A stretch of 64,000 nucleotides of DNA from Planctomycetota bacterium (lineage in GTDB: Bacteria; Planctomycetota; Phycisphaerae; Phycisphaerales; SM1A02). Shown here one piece after another: positions 17,047 to 26,144 of this stretch; within the stretch, counting starts at the first letter, position 1, and every line of letters starts with the position of its first letter. The translations under genes were made by a program, and so were the position numbers. The notes below the pieces were generated by a model. It had not been told where the DNA came from. It worked only from the letters and a program-made list of their open reading frames with translations, and made no database searches. The DNA is taken from the NCBI GenBank assembly GCA_022574595.1, contig JACZRS010000001.1, positions 62,001-126,000 on the forward strand, read 5' to 3'.

Positions 17047-19788
17047 ATGCGACTTGGTAATTTGCGAAAATACACGATTTCTCACGCAGCTCGATTGATC
17101 GCTATAGCTGCACTCGCAATAGCTAGCCAAGCCTCTACCGCTCAGAATAGGCCAGCTCTAGTACCTGAAAATGTACAATTACAAGCAGCAGCACAGGCAG
17201 CTATAAACGCAGGTTGGCTTAATGAGCAGGAGCGTACAGCCCTGCGAATCTTCCACGGGATATGGGACAGTCGTGATCTATTAACGCCTCAATCCAAAGC
17301 TGTTGTTGCTCTAAACGCATGGGATTTTAAAAACCCCGTTTTAAGTAGTGACCAAGTTTTACCTGAACTTCGTGCCCAGGCCAAGCTCATTGCAGGCGAA
17401 TTACAAGAAGCGATATTAATTCTCGATGGCGCTAATACTAATTGGGCAGCCCGAATTCGCGCTCAAGCATACGAAGAACTAGGCGAACATCGCAAAGCCA
17501 GCGAATCCGTCGAAGCGCCCGTTAAGAGAATGCTAAGTCAGCATATTGATGATGCCGCTGAGCTTACCGAAGGTGTCCGTGCATTAGTCATTCGCGCGCG
17601 TTTGGATGGCCAACCCGCACGCGATTATCGAACAATGATGTCGCTATTTGGGCGCGCCCATCAACAGCTAAATCGTTTGTATTGGCCGGCCAAACTTGCA
17701 GAAGCGCATCTTCTACTTGATAAGGATCACACTTCTGAAGCTGTTACTGCACTTCACGAAACGCTTGAGCTTAATCCACGTTGCTCAGACGCATGGTACA
17801 CACTCGGACAAATAGCGCTCAGTCGATTTGATTTTGAATCCGCAAATGTAGCTGCGGACAAACTATTAAGATTGAACTCTAATCATCCCTTAGCCTCTTT
17901 ATTATTAGCTGAATCACGTCTAATTCAAGATGATCCAGATGGAGCCCTTCAGTTAATAACTCAGCTAACTGATCGCCTGCCTAATCTTCGTCCTGCCAAG
18001 GCGCTTTACGCTGCGGCATTAGCGCTTCAATATAATGATGAGGCAACACAAGATGCACTTGACGAGTATGAAACTCTTTCGCCAGGTAGCGCAACTGCGT
18101 ACTACGTAGTCGGCAAGCACCTCTCACTTGCTCGTCAATACCAGGCTAGTGCCAAGATGCTTGAAGAAGCGATTCGTAGACAGCCAGCCTGGCCTGCTCC
18201 TCAAATCGAATTAGGTTTAATGGAACTGCAATCAGGGCGCGATGCACATGCGCTAAGTGCGCTGCGCAAAGTTGTCGAACTTGATCCATTTAATAATCGA
18301 GCAGCAAACAGTCTGTTCCTATTGGAAGAACTCGCAACATACAAACGAATCGAGTCCGAGCATTTTGTTGTCCGCTATAAACAAGGCATAGATCAAGTCA
18401 TGGCCGACTTAATGCTCGAACCTTTAGAAGAAATCCACGCAAGAGTGTCTAAGCGTTTCGGGTTTGAACCTAAAATCAAAACTATCATCGAACTATTACC
18501 AGATCATGAGCGTTTTGCGGTTCGAATAACCGGCTTGCCGGGCATTCACACCATTGCTGCATGTACCGGGCCTGTAATTGCAATCGAAGTGCCGCGCGAG
18601 GGTCCACCATCCAAGCACCAAGGCCCGTTTGATTGGGCGCGCGTCATTGGCCACGAATACACACACACGATAACCCTGGGCCAAACGCAAAATCGAATCC
18701 CACATTGGTTAACCGAAGCAGCTGCGGTAAGTATGGAAGACGCGCCGCGCACCTACAGCACATGCAAATTGTTAAGTAAATCGTTTCATGAAAAGCAGCT
18801 ATTTAATCTCGATGAAATTAAATGGGCGTTTGTCCGGCCCAAGCGCCCAAGTGATCGTGCACTTGCCTATGCACAAGGCCACTGGATGGTTGAGTATATG
18901 GATCAGCGCTTTGGCAATTCCGCAATAGTGCGCTTGCTTCACCTTTACCAGGAAGGTATTCGTGAACAAGAAGCAATTCCTCGAGCACTTGGAGTTTCAC
19001 GCGAACAATTCTTTGCAGATTTCCTTGTCTGGGCGGAAAAAGAACTAACAAGATGGGGACTTGCTGCTAAGCCAACTTTAGAAGAACTAAAAGACCAACT
19101 GCGAATGGCGGACACCAAGCTTAGAGAAGCACTGCTCGCATCAAAGCAGGCTAGGCTTGACGTAATCGCAAAAACAATTGCTGAGCAAATTGGTCAACCA
19201 TCAAGCGCAAGATCAGAACCATTCACCGCTGACAAGTGGCCAACGCTTCTCAGGCCACCGGTGAATATTTCTGAAGATACTCTTTTAAGCTGGTTAAAAA
19301 AATATCCGGATCATCCTGATCTGTTGCAATTACAGCTTAGGCGGCAAGTTGAGGCAATTGGCGGACAGGATAAATCACTGATTCCCTTGCTGGAAAAGTA
19401 TGTTAAAGCGCGACCGGTTGATCCCTTTTCATATAAACGACTAGCGGACATTTGGCTGCATAGCTCCTCACCAGAAAAAGCTATTCCCTACTTAGAGCAG
19501 CTTGATATTCGTGAAGAAAAAACTCCGGTATATGCACTTACACTGGCCAGAATGTATCGTGAAAATGGCGAAAAAGAACTCGCACTGAAAAAAGCTACAC
19601 GGGCGCTGCAGATAAATCCTTATAACGCAGACAACCGCGAGCTTGCTGCGGAAATTGCCTTCGAATCTGGCCAACTTGATTTGGTGCGCAAACACATCGT
19701 TGCGCTAACAATTATTGAACCCGATAGGCCACGACATAAGAAGCGACTTATTGCTATAGATCAGTTGATAGCCAGACAATCCAATTAA
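17047..19788 (+). CDS. Exported TPR protein with gluzincin (peptidase MA-like) domain
   Basis: 913 aa. Signal peptide (~1-32, cleaved near STAQN). Residues ~60-420 hold many TPR units (for example HLLLDKDHTSEAVTALHETL and KMLEEAIRRQPAWPAPQIEL). A zinc metallopeptidase domain (~440-680) has HExxH in VIGHEYTHTITLG (~532-540) and a downstream Glu in WLTEAAAVSMED, the arrangement of M1/MA-clan enzymes. A second TPR series runs from ~760 to the end. Planctomycetes carry several such fused proteins, likely acting in the periplasm on cell-envelope proteins. The gene ends 4 bases before the convergent SDR gene. Confidence 0.8.
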   Translation: MRLGNLRKYTISHAARLIAIAALAIASQASTAQNRPALVPENVQLQAAAQAAINAGWLNEQERTALRIFHGIWDSRDLLTPQSKAVVALNAWDFKNPVLSSDQVLPELRAQAKLIAGELQEAILILDGANTNWAARIRAQAYEELGEHRKASESVEAPVKRMLSQHIDDAAELTEGVRALVIRARLDGQPARDYRTMMSLFGRAHQQLNRLYWPAKLAEAHLLLDKDHTSEAVTALHETLELNPRCSDAWYTLGQIALSRFDFESANVAADKLLRLNSNHPLASLLLAESRLIQDDPDGALQLITQLTDRLPNLRPAKALYAAALALQYNDEATQDALDEYETLSPGSATAYYVVGKHLSLARQYQASAKMLEEAIRRQPAWPAPQIELGLMELQSGRDAHALSALRKVVELDPFNNRAANSLFLLEELATYKRIESEHFVVRYKQGIDQVMADLMLEPLEEIHARVSKRFGFEPKIKTIIELLPDHERFAVRITGLPGIHTIAACTGPVIAIEVPREGPPSKHQGPFDWARVIGHEYTHTITLGQTQNRIPHWLTEAAAVSMEDAPRTYSTCKLLSKSFHEKQLFNLDEIKWAFVRPKRPSDRALAYAQGHWMVEYMDQRFGNSAIVRLLHLYQEGIREQEAIPRALGVSREQFFADFLVWAEKELTRWGLAAKPTLEELKDQLRMADTKLREALLASKQARLDVIAKTIAEQIGQPSSARSEPFTADKWPTLLRPPVNISEDTLLSWLKKYPDHPDLLQLQLRRQVEAIGGQDKSLIPLLEKYVKARPVDPFSYKRLADIWLHSSSPEKAIPYLEQLDIREEKTPVYALTLARMYRENGEKELALKKATRALQINPYNADNRELAAEIAFESGQLDLVRKHIVALTIIEPDRPRHKKRLIAIDQLIARQSN

Positions 19789-19792
19789 ACCG

Positions 19793-20605
19793 TCACATCT
19801 TCGCTTGCTTACGAACCACAAAATCAAAGAATCGTGGGAATGCGGTCATAACGCCGGCTACACTGCGCACAATATGACTAGTCCAAACTTCTGGGCATGG
19901 CTTGCGTAAACACTTAACCACTGCTCGCGCAACCGTCTCCGGCGATTGCACAAACATACTTGATGCGTGGTCAGGCACATTAGACTTTGTTTCCTTACCA
20001 CTTAATTTATTGGAAACATCGAAAAATTCAGTCGTTGTTGTAATAGGATGAACGCTCGAAACCTTAATGTTATGCGCTCTTAGTTCTAAGCTCATGGCTC
20101 GACACATATGATTCTGAGCTGCCTTGGTCGCAGAATAAGCTGAGTAATAAGGCAAGGTAAACTTAGCTAGACAACTTGAACACATCAGCAGATGGCCTGG
20201 ACGCTTCTCGTTAATTAAGCTGCGCGCTGCAGTTTGTATTAAATCTAGTGATGCAAAGAAGTTCACTTCAAAGATCTGTCGCAGTTTTCCCATATCCATA
20301 TCCGCAACTGAACTTTCAAATCCATAGCCAGCATTGGAAAAGACAACATCAAATCGGCCGAACTTTGCTTGAGCAGTATCCAGCATACGCTGAGATATTC
20401 CATCATCAGTTACATCACCAACAACGCTTATAGCCTGGCGGCCTCGCTGTTTGATCTCTTGTTCTACTTTTTCTAAGCGATCAGCTCTTCGAGCGCTAAG
20501 AACGATATCCATTCCTGCTTCAGCACACATTAAGGCAGTTGCCGCTCCGATACCTGAACTTGCTCCTGTGATGATGATTACTTGATCGGTAAGAGTGCGG
20601 GCCAT
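19793..20605 (-). CDS. Short-chain dehydrogenase/reductase (SDR)
   Basis: 270 aa classical SDR. Cofactor motif TGASSGIGAATALMCAEAG (~13-31), with SARRADRLEKVEQE suggesting NADP preference through the Arg pair. NAG motif in FSNAGYGFESS (~89-92), catalytic Ser in MCSSCLAKF and YxxxK in YYSAYSATKAAQNH (~153-161). The C-terminal ~70 residues are hydrophobic/basic and may contact a membrane. The substrate cannot be told; oxidoreductases of the fatty-acyl or retinol type share this layout. It is convergent with the TPR metallopeptidase gene. Confidence 0.82.
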   Translation of the reverse strand: MARTLTDQVIIITGASSGIGAATALMCAEAGMDIVLSARRADRLEKVEQEIKQRGRQAISVVGDVTDDGISQRMLDTAQAKFGRFDVVFSNAGYGFESSVADMDMGKLRQIFEVNFFASLDLIQTAARSLINEKRPGHLLMCSSCLAKFTLPYYSAYSATKAAQNHMCRAMSLELRAHNIKVSSVHPITTTTEFFDVSNKLSGKETKSNVPDHASSMFVQSPETVARAVVKCLRKPCPEVWTSHIVRSVAGVMTAFPRFFDFVVRKQAKM

Positions 20606-20664
20606 GAGCAGGACAATAGCATGTCATCTCACAGCCCGCGAGTTACAAGTGTATTGCGCGTGCT

Positions 20665-21045
20665 TTAATCCTTATTAAGCCTGGCTGCCAATCGTGCGAC
20701 TTGAAGCTCGACTCGCTTAATTTCTCGCAGGATCGAGTTGCGATTCATCTGCATCCAGAACCATATCTTCATCATCGAGACTGCGCTAAAACAGAACATT
20801 ACACCCAGTCCCCATAGGATGTGTTCGTGCATATCTTGTGCTTTAAAAAGTTGAATAATGCCAAAGACGCTTCCAGCCATAAACACAATACCGAAGACTA
20901 TGGCTAAGAATGTCAACCACTTTTGCGTGCCACGAAACGTGTCAAGGACCATTTCCATCATGGACTGATCGCCATCAAACTCGTCTGCAAGATCAGCATC
21001 GGTTGCTTCTAACGCTCTTTTAATTTTTGCATCTATGTTATTCAT
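20665..21045 (-). CDS. Two-TM membrane protein paired with ECF sigma factor (DUF6768-like)
   Basis: 126 aa. An acidic N-terminus (DAKIKRALEATDADLADEFD) precedes a short FRGTQKWL motif, two transmembrane helices (~43-66 and ~75-96) and a C-terminal basic coiled coil (LREIKRVELQVARLAARL). The composition and the position directly after an ECF sigma gene resemble a family I recall as DUF6768. Its start overlaps the sigma stop by 4 bases. A role as membrane-bound regulator of the sigma factor is inferred from the coupling; no zinc anti-sigma motif (HxxxCxxC) is present. Confidence 0.65.
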   Translation of the reverse strand: MNNIDAKIKRALEATDADLADEFDGDQSMMEMVLDTFRGTQKWLTFLAIVFGIVFMAGSVFGIIQLFKAQDMHEHILWGLGVMFCFSAVSMMKIWFWMQMNRNSILREIKRVELQVARLAARLNKD

Positions 21046-21596
21046 GATTCATTCCTTTCTAACAGCTCCTTGAGCTGTTTTCGTGCATGAAATAAACGCG
21101 ACTTAACTGTGCCTGCTGGGATATTTAGTGCGACTGCGATTTCCGCGATCCCCATTTGCTCCTGGTAATGCATTGCAAGAATCGCTTGACGATCGCCTGA
21201 TAAATTTCCCATAGCAACATGTAGTCGCTGCTCGTCATCATTTGGTTCATTTTCTTTTGTGCTGGAGGATTCATAGTTCTGTGCTGCTGTTTGCAATATT
21301 TTTCGATCACGTTGTTGCTTTCGCGTCCAATCTGCACATTTGTTAGTAGCTATGCGATAGGCCCATGTCCGAAACAATGCGGGATCATCGAGCCGATGCA
21401 AACCTCGAACTATGGCAAGCAGTGTTTCTTGCAAAACATCCCATGCAGCATCACCCCGGCCGGTCAAGCGCCTAGCGTGTCGCCACAATCTTGGTTGCCA
21501 ACTTTTAATTAGCAATTCCAGAGCTTTCTCATCCCCGCCTTGACTGCGCAGAACAAGCAATTCATCTTGGATTGATTGCAGGGATCTAGTCATCAT
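21042..21596 (-). CDS. ECF-type RNA polymerase sigma factor
   Basis: 184 aa from ATG 21596 (AGGA lies 8 bases upstream; the open frame extends 14 codons further to 21638). Sigma region 2 holds the -10 recognition helix with DAAWDVLQETLLAIVRGLHR and FRTWAYRIATNKCADWTRKQ. Region 4 has the helix-turn-helix MGIAEIAVALNIPAGTVKSR and LFHARKQLKELLE. No region 3 is present, as in group 4 sigmas. Translational coupling to the following two-TM protein suggests that protein senses or restrains it. Target promoters are unknown. Confidence 0.88.
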   Translation of the reverse strand: MMTRSLQSIQDELLVLRSQGGDEKALELLIKSWQPRLWRHARRLTGRGDAAWDVLQETLLAIVRGLHRLDDPALFRTWAYRIATNKCADWTRKQQRDRKILQTAAQNYESSSTKENEPNDDEQRLHVAMGNLSGDRQAILAMHYQEQMGIAEIAVALNIPAGTVKSRLFHARKQLKELLERNES

Positions 21597-21764
21597 CACA
21601 CCAATCCTAAGGTCGCATGCCGCGGACGGATGGTTCAAGGCCAGTTCAAGAAGCCAATCATGCGACCGAGTTATACGGTTTTACTGCCCGATTAAGTCAC
21701 AACCTGCTGCGATGATCAATATAGGAATAGCGTTTCTGGCCAAGTAAATGCTGTTAATACGATA

Positions 21765-21812
21765 TTCGACAAGTATATGGACATTTTAATGGACAAATTT
21801 ATAGACATAAAA
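21765..21812. promoter_or_regulatory. Four 12-bp iterons with GACA core upstream of fic
   Basis: Four consecutive 12-base units begin at 21765, 21777, 21789 and 21801: TTCGACAAGTAT, ATGGACATTTTA, ATGGACAAATTT and ATAGACATAAAA. GACA sits at the same place in each unit (21768, 21780, 21792, 21804). A perfect TATAAT follows at 21818-21823. This is the layout of an operator that overlaps or abuts a promoter. The next gene is fic, 53 bases past the TATAAT. Confidence 0.65.
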
Positions 21813-21875
21813 GAGGATATAATGGGCAAAATGCTCGATCTTATGCGTGTATAGTGTATTATGGGTGGACACTAA

Positions 21876-23084
21876 ATGTCAAAAACACGGACATACGAAC
21901 GGACACATCCTTGGATAACGTTCCAGTTGGACTTGGAACGGGCGTCTTGGACGCTATGGACCATGCTGGGGGAGTGCCAATCAAAGTGCGAACACATTGC
22001 ACGAGTACCTTTAAAGCCAGGGGCTGCAAGCGAGCTCTACCGAATCTTCTTGGGTAAAGGCGCGCTTGCCTCAGCTGCAATCGAAGGCAACTCGCTAACA
22101 GAGGACCAAGTCCAAGAGCTACTCGAGGGCACATTGGAACTGCCACCCTCGCAAAGTTATCTTGAGACTGAGGTTCAGAACATTATTAGTGGTTGTAATT
22201 ACATCAGCGACTTAGTGTTCAAGCAAGGACAGGAGGATTTAAGTCCAGAGTTGATTCATAAATTCAATGAGATTGTACTCAAAGATCTTGAGCTGCCGGA
22301 AGATGTCATCGCAGGGGAGTTCCCTCCATTCGGAATGGGGATTGGAAGATACAAAGCGGCTCCACAAGAAGATCGAGGATATTTACTTGAGCGTTTATGT
22401 GATTGGATTAATAAGGACTGGAGGCCGGAAGAGGCTAGAAGTTCTAAGCGAGAAGTTGGGATTATCTTCGGCATATTGAAAGCGATAGTAGCGCACATCT
22501 ATTTCGAATGGATTCATCCATTTGGTGATGGAAATGGTCGTACAGGAAGGCTGATTGAGTTTTTTATTCTTGTTGCTGCAGGTGCTCCTCTACCGGCAGG
22601 GCACTTGTTAAGTAATCACTATAACTTAACTCGCACCGAGTACTATCGCAGATTCGATCAATCAAGTAAGACAAACGATGGCGTCATATCTTTCCTTCGC
22701 TATGCAGTTGGCGGACTTCTCGATGGACTTCAAACTCAATTGAATCTCATAAGAACAGAACAACTGGATGTTGCCTGGCGCAACTATGTTTATGAGTTCT
22801 TCCGCGATCGAACGCAAAGTGATGTGGCTCGTCGCCAACAACGGCTCGTACTTGATCTATCTCTGCAAAGCGAAGCTATTCCCAGATCTAAACTGGCGAC
22901 ATTTAGTGCAAAGGTTCAAGAGTTATACAGCAGAACAACAGATAAGACACTTTTGCGAGACATTAAGAAACTTAAAGAAAACAAACTCATCTTAGAGGTG
23001 GAAGGCGGATTTATCGCTAACAAAGAACGCATCCTGGCATTTCTCCCACCAAGACGCAATCCAAAGACGGATGACACCAAATAA
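21876..23084 (+). CDS. Fic-domain protein (class II AMPylator-like) with C-terminal winged helix
   Basis: 402 aa. The N-terminal domain carries the inhibitory-helix motif (S/T)xxxE(G/N) in ASAAIEGNSLTEDQV (~71-77), which places it in class II. The Fic core is intact: HPFGDGNGRTGRLIEFF, holding the catalytic His, the anion-binding loop and the closing Arg (~212-224). The C-terminal ~110 residues (QQRLVLDLSLQSEAIPRSKL onwards) look like a winged-helix DNA-binding domain, common in Fic proteins that also autoregulate. Fic enzymes usually transfer AMP to a protein hydroxyl; the target is unknown. The 12-bp repeats upstream are a plausible operator for it. It ends directly against the convergent carboxylase gene. 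Confidence 0.88.
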   Translation: MSKTRTYERTHPWITFQLDLERASWTLWTMLGECQSKCEHIARVPLKPGAASELYRIFLGKGALASAAIEGNSLTEDQVQELLEGTLELPPSQSYLETEVQNIISGCNYISDLVFKQGQEDLSPELIHKFNEIVLKDLELPEDVIAGEFPPFGMGIGRYKAAPQEDRGYLLERLCDWINKDWRPEEARSSKREVGIIFGILKAIVAHIYFEWIHPFGDGNGRTGRLIEFFILVAAGAPLPAGHLLSNHYNLTRTEYYRRFDQSSKTNDGVISFLRYAVGGLLDGLQTQLNLIRTEQLDVAWRNYVYEFFRDRTQSDVARRQQRLVLDLSLQSEAIPRSKLATFSAKVQELYSRTTDKTLLRDIKKLKENKLILEVEGGFIANKERILAFLPPRRNPKTDDTK

Positions 23085-24746
23085 TTACGTCTGCAAAACG
23101 CCGGTCTTTAAGTTGCCTTCAATTGGGCATGTTGAAGCGACTTGCAAAGCAAATATCAGCTCTTGGCGTGTTTTGGTTGGTTCGATAATGCGATCGAGCC
23201 AACCACGGGCTGCGCCGTAGCGTATATCCTGCTGCTCATCGTATGAAGCTGTGATCGCAGCTAATAATTCCGCTTGCGTTTTTTCATCAATCTCTTCGCC
23301 TTTGCGCTTACGCGATCCAACTTTAATCTGCAAAAGCGTGCTTGCAGCTTGTGATGCGCCCATTACTGAAAGTTTCGAGCCCGGCCAGGCGAATGTAAGA
23401 AGTGGATCAAATGCTCTACCGCACATTGCATAATTTCCTGCCCCGTAACTGCCGCCAACTATTAAAGCGATCTTTGGCACGATGCAGTTACTCATAACGT
23501 TCACCATTTTAGCGCCAGATCGAATGATTCCTGCCTGTTCGCTATCACGTCCAACCATGAACCCCGTCGTATCCTGCACAAAGATAAGCGGTATGCGTTT
23601 TTGATTACAGTCCATGATGAACCGCGCAGCCTTATCCGCTGAATCTGTATAAATAACCGCAGGCATATTTGCAGCAGTTGATGGCCCAGCCTTACCTCCA
23701 GCCATTTTCTTCTCTGTAAGCTTCCGTTGATTAGCAACAATCCCACATGGCCAACCACCGATTCGAGTGTATGCACAGATGATAGATTGGCCGTATTCAG
23801 CCTTATATTCGTTTACACTCTCATCATCCACAATACACTCAAGCAGCTTGAGCATGTCATATTGCTTAGCCGCATCGAATGTAAATATATCGTAAATCGC
23901 ATTTGCTTTTCGTCTTGGTGCGACGATTTCAAAGGGTGGTTCGCTAACAGGCGCGACTGACATATCCGAATGCACAATTGCCTGCAATCTTGTTAAGCAA
24001 GCTTCATCATCCGGCTCACGAAAATCTACCGTGCCTGAGATTTGTGAATGCATTTCCGCACCGCCTAAGTCTTCGCTATCAACATCCTGGCCGATCGCTG
24101 CTTTAACCAGTGCAGGGCCCGCAAGGTATAGCCCGCTACCTTCGGTCATGAGAAGCGTATCACAAAGTACGGGCAAATATCCTCCACCCGCAACACAATT
24201 ACCCATTATCGCAGCAATTTGGGTTATGCCTTGTGCTGATAGCACTGCGTTATTGCGAAAGATGCGTCCAAAGTCGTCTGTATCGGGAAAGACATCTTCT
24301 TGTAATGGTAAGAACACGCCAGCTGAATCGACTAAGTAAATAAGTGGGAGTCTTGCACGTTGTGCGATCACTTGCGCCCGAATAAATTTCTTACAGGTCA
24401 TTGGAAAAAACGCACCGGCTTTAACTGTGGCATCATTGGCAATGATCATGCAGAGTTTTCCCCCGACGTGGCCGATGGTTGTTATTACACCGGCTGCGGG
24501 CGCTGAGCCGTATTCCTTGTACATATTCCAAGCTGCAAAAAGACCACATTCCAGTGTCAGTGAGTCGCCATCAATCAGCTGATCAATCCGCTCCCTAGCT
24601 GTTAGTCTGCCTAGCTTGTGCTGGCGATTTATGCCCTTTTCACCGCCACCATTACAAATTAATTGAGCTTCCTTTAGATATAGCTCAGTAGCTTCTTTAA
24701 GGTCGTAAGGCTTGGTATTAGTGCTTGAGGGTGGTTTTTTGGTCAT
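23085..24746 (-). CDS. Acyl-CoA carboxylase, carboxyltransferase (beta) subunit
   Basis: 553 aa, both crotonase-fold halves present. It transfers carboxylate from biotin to an acyl-CoA. Oxyanion-hole regions are visible as GNCVAGGGYLPVLCD (N-half) and GGSYGAGNYAMCGRAFDPLL (C-half), with the acyl-CoA-binding DTTGFMVGRDSEQAGIIRSG. The GLYLAGPALVKAAIGQDVD and AEMHSQISGTVDF segments resemble methylcrotonoyl- and propionyl-CoA carboxylases; the substrate is not certain. No biotin carboxylase or biotin carrier gene is adjacent. With the mutase at 11.6-13.3 kb it could serve propionate or branched-chain amino acid breakdown. Confidence 0.85.
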   Translation of the reverse strand: MTKKPPSSTNTKPYDLKEATELYLKEAQLICNGGGEKGINRQHKLGRLTARERIDQLIDGDSLTLECGLFAAWNMYKEYGSAPAAGVITTIGHVGGKLCMIIANDATVKAGAFFPMTCKKFIRAQVIAQRARLPLIYLVDSAGVFLPLQEDVFPDTDDFGRIFRNNAVLSAQGITQIAAIMGNCVAGGGYLPVLCDTLLMTEGSGLYLAGPALVKAAIGQDVDSEDLGGAEMHSQISGTVDFREPDDEACLTRLQAIVHSDMSVAPVSEPPFEIVAPRRKANAIYDIFTFDAAKQYDMLKLLECIVDDESVNEYKAEYGQSIICAYTRIGGWPCGIVANQRKLTEKKMAGGKAGPSTAANMPAVIYTDSADKAARFIMDCNQKRIPLIFVQDTTGFMVGRDSEQAGIIRSGAKMVNVMSNCIVPKIALIVGGSYGAGNYAMCGRAFDPLLTFAWPGSKLSVMGASQAASTLLQIKVGSRKRKGEEIDEKTQAELLAAITASYDEQQDIRYGAARGWLDRIIEPTKTRQELIFALQVASTCPIEGNLKTGVLQT

Positions 24747-24825
24747 TTCGTATAGTAATCCACTGTGGTTATGTTACACAGGATAAGCGATTTCTGATCT
24801 AAGGGAGATCGTTAGGCGCTTCAAG

Positions 24826-24846
24826 CGTGTACTATTTAGGTACACG
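24826..24846. other. Perfect 7-bp hairpin in the pilT leader
   Basis: CGTGTAC (24826-24832) and GTACACG (24840-24846) are exact complements around the loop TATTTAG. It lies in the 220-base gap between the divergent carboxyltransferase and pilT genes, 120 bases before the pilT start. A further CGCTAGCG-type palindrome follows. It could be a dyad operator or a leader structure; no known riboswitch pattern was recognised. Confidence 0.4.
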
Positions 24847-24966
24847 TGGTCCCGATCGTCGCTAGCGGCGTGGTGCAACGGGAAATTTATCCACCGTAGC
24901 AGATAGCAGCAGCACGTTCGGGCTGGGAAGAGACCTTAACTTTTTTTTAAGTGGGAGGGTTGTCTT

Positions 24967-26082
24967 ATGCTCGGTGAAATGACAATTCATAAGTTATTGA
25001 TCAAGATGGGGGAAGTTAACGCTTCTGACCTTCATATCAAGGTGGGTTCGCCACCGGTTCTGAGAATCGCATCGCAACTTCATCGGGTCGATTCGGGGGT
25101 AATGACAGCGGATGATACCGCAGCGCTATTAGCGCCGATCATCCCTGCGAATTTAAAGCAGCAATTGGAAGAAAAAGGAGGGTTGGACTTTTCACATATG
25201 GAAGGGCCAACCGAAAGATTCCGCTGCGCTATCTTTCACGCTGGCGGTGCGATTCATGCTGCGATTCGTAGGGTGAACCCGGTTATTCCTAGCTTTAAGG
25301 CTCTGCACCTGCCGAAAATTTATGGGGAAATAGCGGATACAACTCATGAAGGCTTAGTAGTAATCTGTGGAGTGACTGGCTGCGGAAAATCTACTACCCT
25401 CGCAGCAATGATCGATCATATGAACGAAACACGGATGTCTAACATCATAACCGTCGAAGATCCGGTCGAGTATTTATTTGTTCCAAAAAAATCATTCATA
25501 AGTCAGCGCGAAATCGGCATCGATGTAGTCGATTTCCCAACATCATTGCGCGCAGCAGTCAGACAAGATCCCGATACGATTATGATTGGCGAGATGCGCG
25601 ACCGTGAAACCATGATGGCTGGTCTCATGGCCGCCGAAACCGGCCATACTGTCTTCGTAACGCTGCATACTGCGGACACCATGCAGAGCTTTGGGCGTAT
25701 TCTTGAATTCTTCCCTTCTTCAGAACATCAGTTTATCCGGTCAACTTTGGCTAATGGACTGCGTGCGGTCATGGCGCAGCGATTATTGCCTTGCGTTAAG
25801 GAAGACATCGATCGCGTCCCGGCAACAGAGGTGCTGCTAAATAACTCGACTGTGCAGGACAAAATCCGCGCCAACGAAGATGAGGACATGCCTGCGATCA
25901 TCGCAGGCTCCGAACACGAAGGCATGCACGATTTCACATCCAGCCTGACTCGCTTAGTTGAAGAGGATTTTGTGGATCTTAAGACAGCTGAAAAATACGC
26001 ACCAAACCGCGAAGCACTAGTAAGTAGAGTGCGAGGTATCGAAGTTACAGCTGATAAACTTATTCAGCGTGTCAAGCGTTAA
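24967..26082 (+). CDS. pilT: Type IV pilus retraction ATPase PilT
   Basis: 371 aa, normal for PilT. Drives pilus depolymerisation and twitching. The N-terminal PAS-like part has ASDLHIKVGSPPVLRI. Walker A is GVTGCGKSTT (~138), Asp box VEDPVEYLF, Walker B IMIGEMRDRETM, His box GHTVFVTLHTADTMQSFGRI, and the AIRAG-like region is near PAIIAGSEHEGMHDF. Two small departures are Cys instead of Ser in the P-loop (GCGKST) and the His/Glu-rich loop at ~300-320. The start at 24967 has GGGAGG 6-10 bases upstream. It is transcribed alone, far from pilMNO/B. Confidence 0.92.
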   Translation: MLGEMTIHKLLIKMGEVNASDLHIKVGSPPVLRIASQLHRVDSGVMTADDTAALLAPIIPANLKQQLEEKGGLDFSHMEGPTERFRCAIFHAGGAIHAAIRRVNPVIPSFKALHLPKIYGEIADTTHEGLVVICGVTGCGKSTTLAAMIDHMNETRMSNIITVEDPVEYLFVPKKSFISQREIGIDVVDFPTSLRAAVRQDPDTIMIGEMRDRETMMAGLMAAETGHTVFVTLHTADTMQSFGRILEFFPSSEHQFIRSTLANGLRAVMAQRLLPCVKEDIDRVPATEVLLNNSTVQDKIRANEDEDMPAIIAGSEHEGMHDFTSSLTRLVEEDFVDLKTAEKYAPNREALVSRVRGIEVTADKLIQRVKR

Positions 26083-26093
26083 CAAAGAGAATT

Positions 26094-26133
26094 AAAAAAC
26101 CCGACGACCGTGTTGATCGCCGGGTTTGTGAGT
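26094..26133 (-). terminator. Bidirectional hairpin terminator between pilT and the 26.1-26.5 kb region
   Basis: AAACCCG (26097-26103) pairs with CGGGTTT (26121-26127), extended inwards by CGA/TCG. On the minus strand the stem is followed by TTTTTTAATT, the stronger terminator reading. On the plus strand it closes pilT with TTTGTGAGTTTTTT. The minus-strand T-run implies that a transcript arrives from the right, where no protein-coding gene has been found. Confidence 0.7.
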
Positions 26134-26144
26134 TTTTTGCTCAC

